From Alcaligenaceae bacterium (lineage in GTDB: Bacteria > Pseudomonadota > Gammaproteobacteria > Burkholderiales > Burkholderiaceae_B), in NCBI GenBank assembly GCA_012512545.1, contig JAAZDZ010000512.1:1-13656 (forward strand): DNA of 13,656 bases. The letters are read 5' to 3'. Position 1 is the stretch's first letter. Every line of letters starts with the position of its first letter. A model generated the notes under the pieces. That model was not told where the DNA came from and ran no database searches. It was given only the letters and a program-made list of their open reading frames with translations. The position numbers and the translations under genes were made by a program. Shown one piece after another: positions 1 through 7,157 of the stretch.

Positions 1-547
1 TCAGTTCGCTGTAGCTGGGGGCCAGCAGTTGGGCGATTTTGCCGGTGGTCAGTTTTTCCAGCAGCGGCAGCAGGCTGGCGACGATCTTGTCGAAGTAGCT
101 GCGGTCGTAACGCACGGCGCTGCGCAGGCCGTCCAGCACCGGGTCATACACACGCACTTGCGATAGATACTGTTCAATCGCCACCACCCGTTTTTCCCGG
201 CCTGTCATGTGGCGCGGAATGGTTTTGTCGTTCAGCTTGGCTTCCAGTTGCACGATGATGTCCCAGGCTTTGGGCTGGGTACGGGCCAGGAAATGCGCCG
301 CGTATTCCATGAATAGCGCGTCGATATTGACGACATGGCGCAGAATCAACTGGTAGTCAGGCCGTTGGCCGAGTTCCACCAGGGCGCGGGCGATGATGTT
401 GACGAAGCGCCAGGCGAATTCCCTGAAGGCCGCGCTATTGCCTTCGCCGGAAAGCTGCCCGGCTACGCGGGTGGCGACTTCGGAAATGCGGCCGAAACGT
501 CCTACGGCGTTGTAGCGGGCGGATATGTCCGGCCAGCCCAGGTGGGA
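1..547 (-). pseudogene. traD: Conjugative coupling protein TraD, internal fragment (N-terminal half missing, C-terminus beyond window)
   Basis: The minus strand reads continuously from about 547 to position 2 as a TraD-like protein of the TOL/SXT/PFGI integrative-element type. The reading starts near HLGWPDISARYNAVGRFGRI, continues through SGEGNSAAFREFAWRFVNII and SAVRYDRSYFDKIVASLLPL, and reaches KIAQLLAPSYSEL at the edge. In the family this is the middle of a VirD4-like DNA pump that couples the relaxosome to the type IV secretion channel at the inner membrane. The expected upstream part, with the membrane segments and Walker A motif, is absent. Above about 547 the frame stays open but no longer resembles TraD, and an IS66 end follows at 596. 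The copy is therefore truncated and probably non-functional. Family assignment rests on remembered conserved stretches. The exact breakpoint (about 545-560) is inferred. Confidence 0.8.
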
Positions 548-595
548 AATCCGGGACAGACCACGGTTTTCAGTATCTAGAATACATACCGGGCG

Positions 596-1295
596 GTAAC
601 CATGGATGCAAACGACCGTACGCGCTCCATCTTCCCCATAATTGTTAGCCCTGCGGCATTCGGGCATCGTGTCGGTTCTGTACGAATATAGGAGAACCGC
701 AGATGTCAGTTCGGAAAGGTCTGGGTCAGGATTATTGGGAAGCACATCTGGAGACGATCGCCCGCGAGGGCATCGGGGCCAAGGCTTACGCCCAGCGCGA
801 GGGTATGGCGGTGTCCAGCCTCTATTATTGGCGCCGACGTCTGAAGGCCCAGTGCCACGGCCCGCACAAACCGGCGGGCAATCCGTCGCCGGCGGCACCC
901 GCACGGTTGTTTGTTCCGGTGACGATGGGCGCCGACAACGGCAGCACCGGTCGTTATGTGCTGACGCTGGGTTCGGGCCTTCGTCTGGAGCTGTCGTGCC
1001 TGCCCAGCCCGCAATGGCTGGCCCAGGTCAGCCAGGCGTTTGATTCGCAGGTGCGCTGATGCACCCGGGCGCGTCAATCGGGCAGGTGTACCTGTGCTGC
1101 CTGCCGGTGGACTTCAGAAAGCAGATCGACGGCCTGGCTGCGCTGGTGGAAGGCGAGCTGGAACAGAACCTGTTTGGTGATGCGCTGTTCGTCTTCACCA
1201 ACCGCCAGCGCAGTCGGATAAAAATTCTGTACTGGCATCGCAACGGTTTCTGCTTGTGGCAAAAACGCTTGGAAAAAGAACGATTTGCCTGGCCC
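596..1295 (+). mobile_element. IS66-family element remnant (left end, tnpA, truncated tnpB)
   Basis: An IS66-type left terminus is proposed at 596, where the sequence begins GTAAC as IS66-family ends usually do, abutting the truncated TraD sequence. It is followed by tnpA and tnpB in the usual order with a one-base overlap. Homology to tnpB stops after the codons for RFAWP near 1295. No tnpC (the DDE transposase) and no right inverted repeat follow, so only about the first third of the element remains and it cannot move by itself. The gene calls are solid. The left boundary rests only on GTAA and position, because the right end is lost and no target duplication can be compared. Confidence 0.7.
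703..1059 (+). CDS. tnpA: IS66-family accessory protein TnpA
   Basis: The 118-residue product carries the IS66 TnpA hallmark: an N-terminal helix-turn-helix-like segment with GIGAKAYAQREGMAVSSLYY followed by WRRRLKAQ (about residues 24-52), the form GxSxxxFxRxxGxSxxxLYxWR seen in the family. The family role is as a small DNA-binding accessory protein needed for IS66 transposition together with TnpB and TnpC. The start ATG is preceded by AGGAGAACCGCAG, a good ribosome binding site. Its stop overlaps the tnpB start by one base (TGATG), giving translational coupling. The gene looks intact, but its element has lost tnpC. Confidence 0.88.
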   Translation: MSVRKGLGQDYWEAHLETIAREGIGAKAYAQREGMAVSSLYYWRRRLKAQCHGPHKPAGNPSPAAPARLFVPVTMGADNGSTGRYVLTLGSGLRLELSCLPSPQWLAQVSQAFDSQVR

Positions 1296-1382
1296 GTGGC
1301 GAGCGCGGGCGCTGGCTTTGGAGAGGAAGGGAGGGGGGTTACACACGGTTATCCACTGGTTCTGTGGATGAGTGGGAGGTAG
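1059..1382 (+). pseudogene. tnpB: IS66-family TnpB (IS66 Orf2-like), 3' end replaced
   Basis: Residues 1-79 match IS66 Orf2/TnpB: VYLCCLPVDFRKQIDGLAAL near the N-terminus, then ALFVFTNRQRSRIKILYWHRNGF and LEKERFAWP. Family members are about 110-120 residues long and continue after RFAWP with a conserved C-terminal part. Here that is replaced by about 28 unrelated, Gly-rich residues up to a stop at 1382, so the apparent full length is accidental. The switch at about 1295 marks the end of the IS remnant. Upstream coupling to tnpA by a TGATG overlap is typical of the family. Confidence 0.85.
1349..1371. repeat. Inverted pair of DnaA-box-like 9-mers
   Basis: TTATCCACT (1349-1357) and TGTGGATGA (1363-1371) face each other across five bases, and each differs from the DnaA-box consensus TTATNCACA by one base. 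They form the perfect inverted core ATCCAC-N7-GTGGAT. They lie in the junction between the IS66 remnant and the end of the UvrA-like gene. No replication initiator gene is nearby, so an origin is not claimed. This could be debris from a replicon or chance. Confidence 0.3.
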
Positions 1383-1465
1383 CGGCACGGTATGCCTTCA
1401 TTTCATCAAGCCTCAAATTGTGAGCAGCTATTGAGGTGCGGTTCCGATGTGATTACGCTGATGCC

Positions 1466-1531
1466 GGTTGAGTGCTAACGATCGACCGGAATACCCAGTT
1501 GAGCAACATCACGTGAACGTGTAACTCAACC
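1466..1531. repeat. Spaced inverted repeat just downstream of the operon
   Basis: GGTTGAGT (1466-1473) and ACTCAACC (1524-1531) are perfect 8-bp inverted arms 50 bp apart, starting five bases beyond the stop of the UvrA-like gene. Inside them lies a smaller palindrome, CACG-TGAA-CGTG, around 1510-1521. No T-run follows on the minus strand, so it does not qualify as a simple intrinsic terminator, although it could fold in the mRNA 3' end. Confidence 0.3.
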
Positions 1532-1535
1532 TTCT

Positions 1536-4500
1536 TCAACCCTTCAAATAGCTCGCTATGGATTTTCCATCGCATTGATATCGTGTCACCGTGCTTTTGA
1601 ACCCCGAAGCGCAGAACGGACATTTTTTCCATTCCAGATAGGCATTGAGATCTTCTGTAACACTCAGCTTCGACGCGTTGCGGTAGATATATGAATTTAA
1701 ACCTCGCCATTCCCAGAAGTCGTCTTCCACCACACCGGACTTGCCCGGTTTCCTGAAGCGATAGGCATTGAATCCATACAGCAGAATATGGTATTCATCG
1801 TTTGTCAGCGCGCTCGGTGCAACCGAAAAATCAAAGAGACGCTCCTTGGCAAAGTGTGCAATCGCAGCCTTAGGCATCACCCGATGCAAACCGAAGGATG
1901 TCATGTTCGGATCCAGCGGAGAAAAACTCCTGTCGATCCATTTTTCGAACGGATATGATTTCAGGTGCCCATAGCCACCGCAATGAGAACAGGCGTTTCT
2001 GTAGAGATTGAAAGCGAAGCGAGCAGGTGAGATTCCGTCGATCAACTTCTCCGTCACGCTAAACAGGCGGATACCATAGTACTGGCATTTTTCAGATCCT
2101 GGAAAGACGCCTTGGTGTGTCGCCACCACGCCGCCGCCCTTCAAAAAAGCCTCTTCGAATGTCTCGGCTTTTACCAGCGTTCTCCACGGGTCATCGTCCA
2201 AGAGTATGACGCGTCCCTTGCTCCCAGCGATCACGGTTTTGTGGATGGATGCCGGCACTTTCGGATATTTTTCGAGGTAGGTAACGAAAGGGTTGTACAG
2301 AAACGTACGCGCCGAGCTCATCGCATCCTGTACCTCGGTACGCGACTGTAGGAAATGGACGTTTCTGTCCTTTACTGCAACCTCGAAATCCGAGCAAAAT
2401 TTCCGTTCCAAGTCGAAGTTCTTTTGCTCGATATAGAGCGATGGCAATAGCTGGTAGCGCTTTCCTTTCGAGTCCACTACGCGGTGTCGCGGCTGATTAC
2501 GTTGAGGGACGATCCATGCCTGACGTTGCTCGATATGTGCCAGTTCGTCAAAAACGGTGGCGTGGTTGAGACTCGGAAATCTCTTTTCTCCAAGATGCCC
2601 AACGACGATAGTGTCGCATGTTTTTTCGTGAAGCGCACTGCCAAGATCGATGATGTATTCGCATCGATAAATGAGTGCCGGGTTATGCTCGATCACGAGG
2701 ATCGAGCAGCCGTCGAGGTACTCAGTCATTGCCTCGCGCAACCGGACGACGGCGGAATCGTCAAGCCCTCGGCTGGGCTCGTCCAGGATGATAGTGGCCT
2801 TTTCGCTGCGAACAGTGCGTTGGTTGTTCAGTATGAATTTTGCGAGCTTCAGACGCTGGAGTTCGCCACCACTTAATGAGGAAGTTGATCTCCCGAGCGT
2901 GATATGAGTTAGCGAGAGGGCATTAAAAATCCGCTGTGTGTCGGTCAAAAAAGCGAATACTCCACTAATGTCGATGTGATTGACGTTGCGACCAAGCAAT
3001 TCGACAATGCCCACTTCCTCCACTTTTGCGAGCGCGACGTCGGGCCGGAATCGAGACCCGAAACAGACGCCGCAAACCTTGTTTTCATCAAGACCGGATC
3101 CACCACATGCTGGGCATGCACCTCGCGCATTGAAACTGAAATCGCTCTCGGTCAGATAGGGTGCGGCGGCTTTCGCGTACACTTTTCGAACATCCTCGAA
3201 GACTTCAAGGTAGGTTGCGACGATGGATGTCGGCGATTTCCCAGGCGGTTTGCTGTCGAGTTTTGCAACAGGCACCCCTGACTCCGCAAGTGACGAATAG
3301 ATCATATCCAGAACGAGCGTGCTTTTCCCAGAACCGCTGGCACCGATAACCGCCGTGACTTTTCCAGTCGGCACCTTGATACTAGTGAGACGGACGTTTC
3401 GTAGGGGTTTGAGAGCCAATGTTTCGAACGTTCTGGTTCGTGCCCCACACATTCGGTCACCCCATCGAAAGAATTCTGGCATCGAGGGAGTCGTTCGATC
3501 GCGATGTTCGTCAATGTAGCCACCTTCCGCCCCGGCTCCGGGGCCGACCAGAAGAACACGATCCGCAATTCGCCGATATAGCGTATTGTGCTCGACGACG
3601 ATCACGCAATTTCCCTGCTGTTTTAGTTCGAGAATCGCCGTTAGGATCGCAAGATTGTCCTGATACTGGAGATTGGCCGAAGGCTCATCCAGGACGATGA
3701 TTTTCCCATCGTGATGGGACGTCAACACGTCGAGTAGTTTCAGTCTTTGTGCTTCGCCCGAACTTATCGTCGTCGTCGCTCTGTTCAGGCCGATATGACC
3801 AATTGCCAGTTTTTCAATGACGCTCAATTGCTTGTCTAGCTGCGCGAATTCGTCGTCGCACAAACCCAAGCTAGGCAGTTCGGCTCGAAATTCGCTGGCG
3901 GTGAGGGAGAGATAGTGAGCAATGTGCTTTCCGCCCACCAGCACTGCGCGAGTTTGATAACCATAGCCCGAACCCTCGCACGCCGAGCAATCGGCCTCTA
4001 TGAGGTAGGCTTTGGCGTTTTCGTCCGATTGGTTCGAGAGTAATTTGTCCGTCAATACATGGATCACTATCTCGCGATCGTCCGCTGATAATTCCTTAAA
4101 TGTCGCCTTGACGTTGACACCGCGTTTCTTCAACAGCGCCGTCAGACCTGCAGGTAGAAACTTGAATGCGACATAGCGGCCCGCTCTCGTAAGCGGCACG
4201 TTCAGAAAGCCCTTGTAAAGGGGGGCGGATTGGTTTATAACTTGCTCGAATTTCACCGCGGTGCGCTTGCCGGCGCCATCGCATACCGTGCAACGCCCTG
4301 ACAGGGACGACGCTTTCGATCGTGAAAAGAGCAGTGGCGTTGGCTTCCGGAAAAGGGTGCCGTCGGGGAGATAGAAGTAGTGTTCGTCGAAATTTAGCTC
4401 AACATTATCACCAAGCAGCATGATGCCCGCCCTAGCCAATGTCAGCACGGTGCTATCGTCCGCACAGTCATTGACGGCGACGGAAATCTCGTAATTCGAC

Positions 4501-5099
4501 AACTCGGACTTCGGCAGTCTTCCCGTAGACACCTCCCTGAAAATACCCTTCCTCTCATCGCGCAGAAACACCGAACGAATTCCGTATTTCGCAAGTCGCA
4601 ATTGAATGTCAGTCGGATTGACGCTTGCGTAGGACCACATCACGGCGTAGAGTTGAGCGTCAGCATGAAATTTTTGGGCGAATTGTCGTATTTCGACCAA
4701 AGACGGTTTCTTGATCGTTACGCCGCGGTAAACGATTACCCCTTTCTCGACGAACAGCTTCTGTATTTCCCCCTTCAGCCCTGTTCGGGTTCCGAAAGTC
4801 GAACGCTCTGTCTGGGTCAGTGCGCGCTGGGATACAGCACTGCATTCGGGTAGGGCAGTCGAGCGTAAGAAGCTCGGGCGGACGGCGTACACATACAGAT
4901 CGTCCGTTTTGCGTCGTATTGCTTCCTGGCGTAGTGCCTCGGCGGTAATGACGTCATTGACGAGCGTCGATTTTCCTGAGCCACTTACGCCCGCGATTAC
5001 GACCACTTCGCCTGCTCGCCCCGAAACGTCGACGTTTTTCAGATTATTTTGGGTAATTCCTTTTATCGAGAAATCAAACGCGTGCGCTTTCTTCGTCAT
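1536..5099 (-). CDS. UvrA-like twin-ABC ATPase with extra C-terminal UvrA-type zinc module
   Basis: This 1187-residue protein resembles excinuclease subunit UvrA (about 940 residues in E. coli) but is not the housekeeping form. Module 1 has Walker A GVSGSGKS (37-44), zinc CxxC pairs at 270-273 and 371-374, signature ISSGEAQR (445-452), Walker B IIVLDEPSA (467-475) and H-loop VVEHN (501-505). Module 2 has Walker A GASGSGKS (586-593), CxxC at 662-665 and 676-679, signature SLSGGELQR (741-749), Walker B IILDEPSRGLD (770-780) and VIEHN (802-806). Residues 820-1187 are additional and repeat the zinc-insertion pattern: FAFN, then CSHCGGYGH (1037-1045), then CPFC (1160-1163) and CDGKSIASYL, ending where a third signature motif would be expected. 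UvrA-type proteins bind DNA. Relatives such as DrrC and Ecm16 protect antibiotic producers. Start: ATG at 5099 inside the preceding gene, matching the usual UvrA N-terminus. Immunity or DNA surveillance is inferred. Confidence 0.9.
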   Translation of the reverse strand: MTKKAHAFDFSIKGITQNNLKNVDVSGRAGEVVVIAGVSGSGKSTLVNDVITAEALRQEAIRRKTDDLYVYAVRPSFLRSTALPECSAVSQRALTQTERSTFGTRTGLKGEIQKLFVEKGVIVYRGVTIKKPSLVEIRQFAQKFHADAQLYAVMWSYASVNPTDIQLRLAKYGIRSVFLRDERKGIFREVSTGRLPKSELSNYEISVAVNDCADDSTVLTLARAGIMLLGDNVELNFDEHYFYLPDGTLFRKPTPLLFSRSKASSLSGRCTVCDGAGKRTAVKFEQVINQSAPLYKGFLNVPLTRAGRYVAFKFLPAGLTALLKKRGVNVKATFKELSADDREIVIHVLTDKLLSNQSDENAKAYLIEADCSACEGSGYGYQTRAVLVGGKHIAHYLSLTASEFRAELPSLGLCDDEFAQLDKQLSVIEKLAIGHIGLNRATTTISSGEAQRLKLLDVLTSHHDGKIIVLDEPSANLQYQDNLAILTAILELKQQGNCVIVVEHNTLYRRIADRVLLVGPGAGAEGGYIDEHRDRTTPSMPEFFRWGDRMCGARTRTFETLALKPLRNVRLTSIKVPTGKVTAVIGASGSGKSTLVLDMIYSSLAESGVPVAKLDSKPPGKSPTSIVATYLEVFEDVRKVYAKAAAPYLTESDFSFNARGACPACGGSGLDENKVCGVCFGSRFRPDVALAKVEEVGIVELLGRNVNHIDISGVFAFLTDTQRIFNALSLTHITLGRSTSSLSGGELQRLKLAKFILNNQRTVRSEKATIILDEPSRGLDDSAVVRLREAMTEYLDGCSILVIEHNPALIYRCEYIIDLGSALHEKTCDTIVVGHLGEKRFPSLNHATVFDELAHIEQRQAWIVPQRNQPRHRVVDSKGKRYQLLPSLYIEQKNFDLERKFCSDFEVAVKDRNVHFLQSRTEVQDAMSSARTFLYNPFVTYLEKYPKVPASIHKTVIAGSKGRVILLDDDPWRTLVKAETFEEAFLKGGGVVATHQGVFPGSEKCQYYGIRLFSVTEKLIDGISPARFAFNLYRNACSHCGGYGHLKSYPFEKWIDRSFSPLDPNMTSFGLHRVMPKAAIAHFAKERLFDFSVAPSALTNDEYHILLYGFNAYRFRKPGKSGVVEDDFWEWRGLNSYIYRNASKLSVTEDLNAYLEWKKCPFCASGFKSTVTRYQCDGKSIASYLKG

Positions 5100-6351
5100 A
5101 GAGGTCGAAAATTTGAGGAATTATTTTCTTGTAGGCCGAGCACATTGGACTTTTCCCGTTGACACGAAACAGCGGGCATCCACCGGCGCATACAAACCGA
5201 TATTCGCACGCTCGACAGTCCATGCTGAGACCTAGATGTTTTTTATATCCGCGTCGGATGATATCGAGTAACCCCACGTCCTCATCGAGACTGCCGAGTG
5301 GAGATCCTTTTTCGAATTCTGTGTGGCAAAAGTAGACCGATCCATCCAGATACAGCGCACCTCCCGTCGTTCCCATCGAGCAGGGTGTCGTCTGCGGTTC
5401 CAGTGTTCTTAAATCAGACACGACGATTCGCTTGCTTACCGGATAACCTGCCGCCACTGCGCGCGCGAGCGTTTGCTTCACGTCTGCAAACGCGATTTCA
5501 AATTCTCGGGGACGGATATGACCGCCCTTCGCATCAGAAAAACGAAAGATCAGATCCTCCTTGACGAGCGACTCGACTAACTCGTGGATTCCTGCGCTGT
5601 TTTCCGAAGTGGCGGTAATCATCACACCCGGCTTGATGCCGCTTTCGCGTAGGACTTTTAAGTTCTTTTTTACTATGTGAAAAGAACCATGCCCGCTCAC
5701 CGGGAAAACGCGATTTCTGTCGTTATTCGCTGATAGACCGTCTAGCGACACCGACACACCAATATCATTGGCCCTGATATACTCGACGATGCTTCGATTT
5801 AGAAAAGTCAGATTCGTGATGATTCTGGCATTTAGGCGTATATCTGCTTCTGCCAGCGTTTCTCTCAGTTTGATAACTTCGGCGCACCAGTCTTGAAATG
5901 ACAAAAGTGGTTCTCCCCCGGCCAACTTGATCGAAACGCTCTTCAATCCCTTGACGCCTAGCAGCTTCCGACCAAACAGCGAAAACAGGTCGGATCGCCG
6001 CGCCTTCGCGCTGTTGAGAGAAGGGATGTAGCAGTAGGTGCACGCGAGATTGCAGCGGTCACTCGTCTGAACCCAGAACTGTAGGTTCTCAGCTTGAAAT
6101 TGGGGGGGGCTTTTCTTTGCATTCGTCTTAGAGACGATTCCTTCTAGCACCAGACGTTCCAGCACTTCGACATCAGCAGCGTCCGGTTCATATGGTTGGT
6201 CGCGCAGCAAAATTTCAATCAGCGCGCTGCTGTGTTCATCGAGCACCAGTGTTCTGCCGTCGACATCTTCGCGCGTAACGAAATGAACGTCGCCGTGTCC
6301 GCGCGTGGGGCGAACCCCCAGCCTAAATCCTTGGTTCAAGACGTAATTCAT
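5074..6351 (-). CDS. Radical SAM/SPASM peptide-modifying enzyme
   Basis: The 425-residue protein has the radical SAM motif CNLACTYC (C100, C104, C107), which binds the 4Fe-4S cluster that cleaves S-adenosylmethionine, followed by the AGGEPLL glycine motif (144-150). The C-terminal third is a SPASM domain with cysteines at 324, 342, 379, 382, 388, 392 and 404, including CRACEYRFVCAGGCP, enough for auxiliary Fe-S clusters. Such enzymes usually modify ribosomal peptides or proteins. Residues about 35-75 (LDEHSSALIEILL through VLERLVLEGIV) look like a PqqD/RRE-type winged helix that would bind a leader region; this is a pattern guess. The ATG overlaps the oxygenase stop as ATGA. It is probably cytoplasmic, with no signal peptide. 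Substrate unknown; the GRDP-like protein encoded two genes upstream is the obvious candidate. Confidence 0.92.
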   Translation of the reverse strand: MNYVLNQGFRLGVRPTRGHGDVHFVTREDVDGRTLVLDEHSSALIEILLRDQPYEPDAADVEVLERLVLEGIVSKTNAKKSPPQFQAENLQFWVQTSDRCNLACTYCYIPSLNSAKARRSDLFSLFGRKLLGVKGLKSVSIKLAGGEPLLSFQDWCAEVIKLRETLAEADIRLNARIITNLTFLNRSIVEYIRANDIGVSVSLDGLSANNDRNRVFPVSGHGSFHIVKKNLKVLRESGIKPGVMITATSENSAGIHELVESLVKEDLIFRFSDAKGGHIRPREFEIAFADVKQTLARAVAAGYPVSKRIVVSDLRTLEPQTTPCSMGTTGGALYLDGSVYFCHTEFEKGSPLGSLDEDVGLLDIIRRGYKKHLGLSMDCRACEYRFVCAGGCPLFRVNGKSPMCSAYKKIIPQIFDLYDEESARV

Positions 6352-7157
6352 CGGTCGAACCTTATCGTTGCCATCTCGCGCGAGGCGAATGAACGATCAG
6401 CAGCGTTGAAGGCCAGCGTACATTCTGATCGCCTGTGCAGTGCTGCGTGATTAGACACGATTAATAGATCGCCACGATCAAGAACCACATCTTGAGCAAC
6501 TTCGCTGCAAACGGCGTCGATCATCATTTTGAGCGGGCGATTGTCGAATGCAGCTAGATTGCCGGTCGGCATCAATGACGTGTGCAATGTCAGGATCAGT
6601 TGATCGCCAAAGCGCTGGAGCACGGGAAGGCTAATCGGCACTCGCCCAGGAAATGAGTAATCAATATTTCGTTCCAGAAGATCCGTTTGGGTAACCCCGT
6701 ATATGCTGTTCATCCTCTCCAGAAAGGCATCGCGATGCACCACCTGGTTGCGCCCATAGACCGGATGCTTGGGATCTGGGCGTAGGCACAACAAAGCGAC
6801 AAATGCGGGAGGATGGGGCTGAAACATGAAGTCTGTGTGATAGCCGCCGCACGCAGCTTGCTCTGACAGATTGTCACTGTAAGGAAGCACGCGGAATTCG
6901 TGAACGAAGCTCCCTAGGCGTGCAGAAAAAAATAGCTTGCCTCCCGACACGCGACATAGTTCGGTTTCAAGCCGTGCAGTGTCCAGGCCAAACCCTCGCA
7001 CCAACTGATATCCGTCTCGACCGATTTGAGAAAAGTCGACATCTAGCGGTCGGGTGATTTTTTCTTTTGGTGCCAGCGTCGACACTTTCCTGACTTGGGT
7101 TGCGCCGAGTATTGGTTTGATGAGCGTCGGGCCTTCACGACTCGACCTCGTGTGCAT
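6348..7157 (-). CDS. TauD/clavaminate-synthase-like Fe(II)/2-oxoglutarate oxygenase
   Basis: The 269-residue protein has the facial triad pattern of the TauD/CAS family: HTD at 107-109 (GGYHTDFMFQP) and, late in the chain, SNHAALHRRSEC, where N236 and H241 match the usual DNxxxLHxR element. Arg near 255-260 is the probable 2-oxoglutarate contact. The family couples 2-oxoglutarate decarboxylation to hydroxylation, desaturation or ring closure, so it could oxidise a side chain of the modified product. An in-frame ATG at 7292 would lengthen it by 45 residues, but those overlap the upstream gene and look unlike the family. The ATG at 7157, sharing a base with the upstream stop (TGATG), is preferred. 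It ends with ATGA overlap into the radical SAM gene. Confidence 0.85.
   Translation of the reverse strand: MHTRSSREGPTLIKPILGATQVRKVSTLAPKEKITRPLDVDFSQIGRDGYQLVRGFGLDTARLETELCRVSGGKLFFSARLGSFVHEFRVLPYSDNLSEQAACGGYHTDFMFQPHPPAFVALLCLRPDPKHPVYGRNQVVHRDAFLERMNSIYGVTQTDLLERNIDYSFPGRVPISLPVLQRFGDQLILTLHTSLMPTGNLAAFDNRPLKMMIDAVCSEVAQDVVLDRGDLLIVSNHAALHRRSECTLAFNAADRSFASREMATIRFDR

Noticed and set aside
1453..1710. 85-residue minus-strand frame overlapping the end of the UvrA-like gene, considered as a frameshifted C-terminus
   Set aside because: The sequence after the overlap shows no UvrA-type continuation (no signature or Walker B), so a frameshift is not supported.
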